Assembly (NCBI GenBank): GCA_017652715.1
Contig: JAGCAL010000038.1
Location: 1 to 7,671, forward strand
Reading direction: 5' to 3'
Source of the DNA: Candidatus Saccharimonadota bacterium
GTDB taxonomy: Bacteria > Patescibacteriota > Saccharimonadia > Saccharimonadales > Saccharimonadaceae
DNA: 7,671 nt
Within the stretch, counting starts at the first letter, position 1; every line of letters starts with the position of its first letter. Below the pieces are notes generated by a model. The model had not been told where the DNA came from and searched no databases. It worked only from the letters and a program-made list of their open reading frames with translations. Shown piece after piece: positions 5,281 to 7,671 of the stretch. Position numbers and translations under genes: made by a program.

Positions 5281-5940
5281 ACTGCTTCTTGAGCCAGGCG
5301 ATGAATGTTTGCCTGACGACCGAGAGAGCAGTAATATAATAATGATATAAATGATAATTATAATAACTACGGGTATATCCGAATCTTCTTCTGCTACTGA
5401 TTCTGGCTCCATATCGCTATCGTAATTATATTCTTTGGCGACTTCGTTAAAGAATGCTTTATAGCCGTTAGTTATCCCCTCATCCCATTTGTTCTCTTTT
5501 AGATATGGAATGATATATTCATCTTGCATACGGCCAGTTTTACCATCTGGCAGAGCGCCTTCTAGACCATAGCCAACTTCAACGCGAAATTTCCGCTCCT
5601 CTAACGCTAGAAGTAATAATAGTCCATTATTTTTCTCTTTATCGCCGATGCCGTAGCTTCTAAAAAGTTCAGTAGCGTAACTCTCTAAATCTTTCCCTTC
5701 TAGGTTTGGTACAGTTACTACGACAATTTGAGCTTTAGTGGCTTCGTCTAATTTTTTGCTGTTTTCAAAAATATAGTTTTCAGTTGTGTCGCTCAAAATA
5801 TTAGCGGCATCATTAATGTAGAATAACTCAGTCGGCTCCGGTATACCGAAACATACCGGAGCGAAGATGAATGCGGAAATAATACTACTCAGTAGTAGTT
5901 TCGGTAGTAGTCGTGTTGAACTCAACCTTCGGAACTTCAT
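5173..5940 (-). CDS. TPM-domain (YgcG-type) envelope protein with Gly/Ser-rich tail
   Basis: 255 residues from the ATG at 5940. An ATG at 5985 is open in frame, but the 5940 start has GAGGAAGG ending 5 bases upstream and gives a proper signal peptide: MKFRR then a hydrophobic core, with likely cleavage after APVCFG (27-32). The TPM domain spans about 42-165: YINDAANILS (41-50), QIVVVTV (71-77), YGIGDKEKNNGLLLLLAL (96-113), RKFRVEVGYGLEGALPD (116-132) and a later WDEGI. A membrane helix IPVVIIIIIYIIIILLL (189-205) follows, then a Ser/Gly tail (207-255) with GGGG blocks, normal in this family. TPM proteins are exported or surface-anchored and have been linked to photosystem repair and acid phosphatase activity elsewhere; the function here is unknown. 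It follows lemA with a 56-base overlap, a frequent pairing. Its 3' end overlaps the channel gene by 108 bases. Confidence 0.9.
   Translation of the reverse strand: MKFRRLSSTRLLPKLLLSSIISAFIFAPVCFGIPEPTELFYINDAANILSDTTENYIFENSKKLDEATKAQIVVVTVPNLEGKDLESYATELFRSYGIGDKEKNNGLLLLLALEERKFRVEVGYGLEGALPDGKTGRMQDEYIIPYLKENKWDEGITNGYKAFFNEVAKEYNYDSDMEPESVAEEDSDIPVVIIIIIYIIIILLLSRSSGKHSSPGSRSSSIGRIFGSSSGGSSGGGGFSGGGGSSGGGGSSRGF
5188..5258. repeat. Degenerate GC-rich coding repeat (Gly/Ser tail)
   Basis: The plus strand repeats units like CGAACCGCC, CCTCCG and GAGCCGCC, which encode the GGGG and SS blocks of the TPM protein on the minus strand and Arg/Ala/Thr-rich residues on the plus strand. Such repeats vary in copy number, so both C-termini may vary between strains. 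Confidence 0.5.
5835..5862 (-). promoter_or_regulatory. Strong stem-loop just behind lemA, inside the TPM gene
   Basis: GCTCCGGTAT (5835-5844) and ATACCGGAGC (5853-5862) form a perfect 10-bp stem with an 8-base loop. It begins 22 bases downstream of the lemA stop and lies in the codons around the signal-peptide cleavage site of the TPM gene. No U-run follows, so it is not a standard terminator. It could stabilise the lemA 3' end or slow ribosomes during export. Confidence 0.45.
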
Positions 5941-6475
5941 TCGCGCCTTCCTCAGCCTTAAAGTATTCCCGTTCAGAAAAGCCAAACATACCAGCTAGTA
6001 GCGAATTTGGAAATCTCTTAATCAAAGTATTAAATTCTTTTACGATATCATTATAATCTTTTCTAGCAGTAGCGACGCGATTTTCAGTACCAGCCAACTC
6101 ATCCATCAAGGTGTTAAAGTTTTCGTTAGCCTTAAGATCTGGATAGTTTTCAGCAATCGCTAAGAGGTTGTTTAAGGCGCCGGTAAGTTGTGTATCGGCT
6201 TGGCCTTTTTCTTCTACGGAAGAAGCATTGACGAGTTTAGTACGAGCGTCAGTCACCTTAGCAATAGCTTCCTGTTCGTGGGCCATATAGCCTTGTACTG
6301 AGCTGACGAGATTAGGAATTAAATCAGCACGACGTTGTAATTGGGTATCGATATCAGAAAAAGTTGCATCAACCTTTTCGCTCATTGTCACCATGCTGTT
6401 ATATTTTGAAATTAAAAGACCCGCTATTAACAAAATAACGGCACCGATAATAATAAATATGCTTGATTTTTTCAT
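5885..6475 (-). CDS. lemA: LemA family protein
   Basis: 196 residues, normal for LemA. A single N-terminal membrane helix (5-23, IFIIIGAVILLIAGLLI region) is followed by a long helical extracytoplasmic domain. Family hallmarks are QLQRRADLIPNLVSSVQGY (45-63), HEQEAI (66-71), ENYPDLKANENF (109-120), the RVATARKDYND helix (133-143) and FPNSLLAGMFGF (155-166) followed by REYF (169-172). The biochemical role of LemA is not settled; it is an envelope protein widely found next to TPM-domain proteins, as here. The start has GGAGG (complement of 6480-6484) 4 bases upstream, the same geometry as the channel gene. The last nine residues are TTTTETTTE, encoded by the segment that also codes for the TPM signal peptide in another frame, so the overlap may constrain both. 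Confidence 0.95.
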   Translation of the reverse strand: MKKSSIFIIIGAVILLIAGLLISKYNSMVTMSEKVDATFSDIDTQLQRRADLIPNLVSSVQGYMAHEQEAIAKVTDARTKLVNASSVEEKGQADTQLTGALNNLLAIAENYPDLKANENFNTLMDELAGTENRVATARKDYNDIVKEFNTLIKRFPNSLLAGMFGFSEREYFKAEEGANEVPKVEFNTTTTETTTE

Positions 6476-6491
6476 TTTGCCTCCATTATTA

Positions 6492-6497
6492 ATTATA
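6492..6497 (-). promoter_or_regulatory. -10 box of lemA
   Basis: A perfect TATAAT on the minus strand, 16 bases upstream of the lemA ATG; transcription would start almost at the GGAGG. No good -35 lies 17 bases upstream. A second possible extended -10, TGGTATACT, lies at 6570-6562. Confidence 0.5.
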
Positions 6498-6641
6498 CAG
6501 TAGGTTTATTTAGTCGAAGACCGTCAAGAGCGCGGCAATGAACTAATATTCCCTGTTTATAAGTATACCATGGAAACGTATATTTTTGAGATAAACTATG
6601 TTGAGCTTAAGATATGCTTGAGTTGATGACATTGGGCCAAA

Positions 6642-6670
6642 TTGTCTTTTCCCTGTAAATATGGTAAGAT
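6642..6670 (+). promoter_or_regulatory. Promoter of the DHOD-like gene
   Basis: TTGTCT (6642-6647), a 17-base spacer and TAAGAT (6665-6670), with TGG directly before the -10 (extended -10). It is the only promoter in the window with both boxes at standard spacing. Transcription would start near 6677, giving a leader of about 110 bases, much longer than for the other genes here. Confidence 0.6.
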
Positions 6671-6694
6671 AGTTATGATAGTTATTGGTGTGCT

Positions 6695-6754
6695 ATGGAA
6701 CTTTTAAAGGAGAGTGATAGAGACATGATTACGTATGATCCGTTGTTACTGTAG
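6695..6754 (+). CDS. Candidate upstream ORF / leader peptide before the DHOD-like gene
   Basis: ATG at 6695 opens MELLKESDRDMITYDPLLL and stops at TAG (6752-6754). An internal in-frame ATG at 6725 gives the nine-residue MITYDPLLL and is preceded by AAAGGAGAG at 10 bases; the 6695 ATG has no Shine-Dalgarno. The frame is the same as that of the DHOD-like gene, with TAG (6752) and TGA (6779) in between. I do not recognise the peptide. It could be a regulatory leader or a remnant of an older start region, and chance is not excluded. Confidence 0.3.
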   Translation: MELLKESDRDMITYDPLLL

Positions 6755-6781
6755 GAAAGTTTTATTATTAAAGGAGGGTGA
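6704..6781 (+). repeat. Duplicated ribosome-binding segment
   Basis: TTAAAGGAGAGTGA (6704-6717) and TTAAAGGAGGGTGA (6768-6781) agree at 13 of 14 positions, 64 bases apart. The first serves the ATG at 6725, the second the TTG start at 6788. Upstream of each copy, GGAAC-TTTT and GGAAAGTTTT are also alike, so the similarity extends beyond the Shine-Dalgarno itself. Confidence 0.45.
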
Positions 6782-6787
6782 ATTGTT

Positions 6788-7671
6788 TTGCAGGAACTTA
6801 CCACACAAATCGGATCAGTAAAACTTGATACGCCGCTTCTTTTGGCGGCTGGTCACATTACCGAAACCCCAGAGTTTTTTCTTGATGCGAGCAAGCTCGC
6901 CTGCGCGGGTATGGTAACATGTTCACTAAGAGAATCTTTGCCGGCTGACAGAAGAAACGCGTCGCCGCGTTATGCTATCTTTGATAGCGGTCATAGTATG
7001 CTAAATTGCGAATGGGGGAGTTCTATTCCCTGGTCGTATTGGCGAGATTATGGAGTCGGTGTAGTCAAAAGTGCCGGCGGAGCCATCATTGTATCTCTTT
7101 CCGGAAGAGATATTAATAGTTGCGCTAAGCTGATTCGCGAGTTCGACAAAGTCGGAGTGGACGCCTACGAAATCAATATTTCCTGCGCCCATTCTGGGGC
7201 GATTTATGGTGATTTAAGTATTGACTTTCCTCATGTGCAAAAACTTATGATGAAAATACGAAGGATGACAAAAACACCACTTTGGGTGAAATTGTCGTAT
7301 TCGTCGCTTTTGTTGGATATGGCGAAGTTTGTTGAAAAGCATGGGGCTGATGCGATTGTTTGCACCAACGGCATTGGACCCGGTATGTTCATCGACATAA
7401 AAACCGCGACGCCGAGATTAGGGATTATGGGTGGAGCTGGTAGTGTGACTGGCAGAGTTATCTTTCCGATTGCGCTGAATTGCGTTTACCAGCTGGCCAA
7501 AACGGTAGATATTCCGATTATCGGATGCGGTGGCATCACGAGTGCCAATGAGGCAATCCAGATGTTGATGGCAGGAGCAAAGGCTGTGGAACTATACACT
7601 GAGCCCGCTTTGCATGGGGCGGAGATTTTTACCGAAATTGCAGCAGGAATTAGAAATTACCTGTCGAATGA
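6788..7671 (+). CDS. Dihydroorotate dehydrogenase-like FMN protein (class 1 type), right end open
   Basis: 294 codons from TTG at 6788 with no stop; the final TGA in the window is out of frame. In-frame TGA at 6779 excludes an earlier standard start, and AAGGAGG (6771-6777) lies 10 bases upstream. It has the layout of the FMN barrel of DHOD: TPLLLAAG (15-22), PRYAIFDSGHSMLN (60-73), INISCAHSG (129-137), PLWVKLS (164-170), TNGIGPGMFID (193-203), GGAGSVTG (215-222) and IPIIGCGGI (242-250), with AGAKAVELYT near 262-271. DHOD oxidises dihydroorotate to orotate in pyrimidine synthesis. The catalytic-base Cys is kept (C133, NISC). The Lys of the VTK motif is Cys45, the Asn of GLPN/GLQN is missing (CEWGSS), and SCPN reads SCAH, closer to SCPH of the dihydropyrimidine dehydrogenase PreA. 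The substrate is therefore uncertain. A PyrK-like partner would lie outside the window. Confidence 0.82.
   Translation, partial: MQELTTQIGSVKLDTPLLLAAGHITETPEFFLDASKLACAGMVTCSLRESLPADRRNASPRYAIFDSGHSMLNCEWGSSIPWSYWRDYGVGVVKSAGGAIIVSLSGRDINSCAKLIREFDKVGVDAYEINISCAHSGAIYGDLSIDFPHVQKLMMKIRRMTKTPLWVKLSYSSLLLDMAKFVEKHGADAIVCTNGIGPGMFIDIKTATPRLGIMGGAGSVTGRVIFPIALNCVYQLAKTVDIPIIGCGGITSANEAIQMLMAGAKAVELYTEPALHGAEIFTEIAAGIRNYLSN

Larger units (their letters stand above)
6476..6787. other. Divergent intergenic region between lemA and the DHOD-like gene
   Basis: 312 bases without a conventional gene. It holds the lemA -10 (6492-6497), an extended -10 candidate on the minus strand (6562-6570), three TTGAG words at 6586, 6601 and 6618, a plus-strand promoter (6642-6670) and a small upstream ORF. 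No tRNA-like or terminator-like structure was seen. Confidence 0.6.

Noticed and set aside
6887..6900. Palindrome GCGAGC-AA-GCTCGC in the DHOD-like gene
   Set aside because: Short, intragenic and encoding ordinary residues; one of several small dyads expected by chance.
7001..7192. Minus-strand ORF of 63 codons
   Set aside because: It is antisense to conserved motifs of the DHOD-like gene and has no family features.
6788..7671. In-frame stop at the very end of the window (TGA at 7669-7671)
   Set aside because: This TGA is out of frame with the DHOD-like gene, which ends in an incomplete codon and continues beyond the edge.
1..7671. CRISPR array, tRNA, rRNA, IS element or prophage
   Set aside because: No regularly spaced repeats, cloverleaf, rRNA signature, transposase or phage structural gene was seen on either strand.

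Overview
The window looks like a piece of chromosome from a small-genome bacterium, probably Candidatus Patescibacteria (CPR), with Saccharibacteria my best guess. That lineage is an inference. It rests on a ThrRS without a TGS domain, a shortened MiaA, a winged-helix protein of a type common in CPR genomes, very short 5' leaders, tight overlaps, and several enzyme-fold proteins that have lost standard catalytic residues. None of the genes uses in-frame TGA as a sense codon, which argues against the CPR groups that read TGA as glycine. No RNA gene, IS element, phage gene or CRISPR array was seen.

Layout. (1) Positions 1-3675, minus strand: a tightly packed set thrS > miaA > winged-helix protein > metallo-beta-lactamase-like protein. 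The last gene runs off the left edge. A TATAAT box just upstream of thrS probably drives it. Neighbouring genes are 21 bases apart, overlap by 8 bases, and overlap by 1 base. (2) 3751-4416, minus strand: a glutamate-racemase-like protein that lacks one of the two catalytic cysteines. (3) 4417-4581: a divergent control region with a 10-bp palindrome, an 8-bp-stem hairpin and two outward promoters. (4) 4582-5280, plus strand: a small formate/nitrite-transporter-family channel. Its last 108 bases overlap, tail to tail, the 3' end of the TPM-domain gene. (5) 5173-6475, minus strand: the pair lemA > TPM-domain protein, overlapping by 56 bases. (6) 6476-6787: a divergent intergenic region holding the lemA promoter, a good promoter for the gene to the right, and a short upstream ORF with a duplicated ribosome-binding segment. 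(7) 6788 to the right edge, plus strand: a dihydroorotate-dehydrogenase-like flavoprotein starting at TTG and still open at the edge.

How the genes work together. thrS and miaA both serve translation: threonyl-tRNA charging and prenylation of A37 in tRNAs reading UNN codons. The two proteins behind them look like regulatory or structural relatives of enzymes. LemA and the TPM protein are a recurrent envelope pair. The channel, the racemase-like protein and the DHOD-like protein each appear to be separate units.

The strongest unexplained signal is a nested palindrome of about 156 bp (1778-1933) over the start of miaA. Its 17-bp outer stem contains the miaA Shine-Dalgarno and the first two bases of the GTG start. 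The same DNA encodes an odd N-terminal extension of about 40 residues. It may be a coding palindromic mobile repeat, a translational switch, or both.
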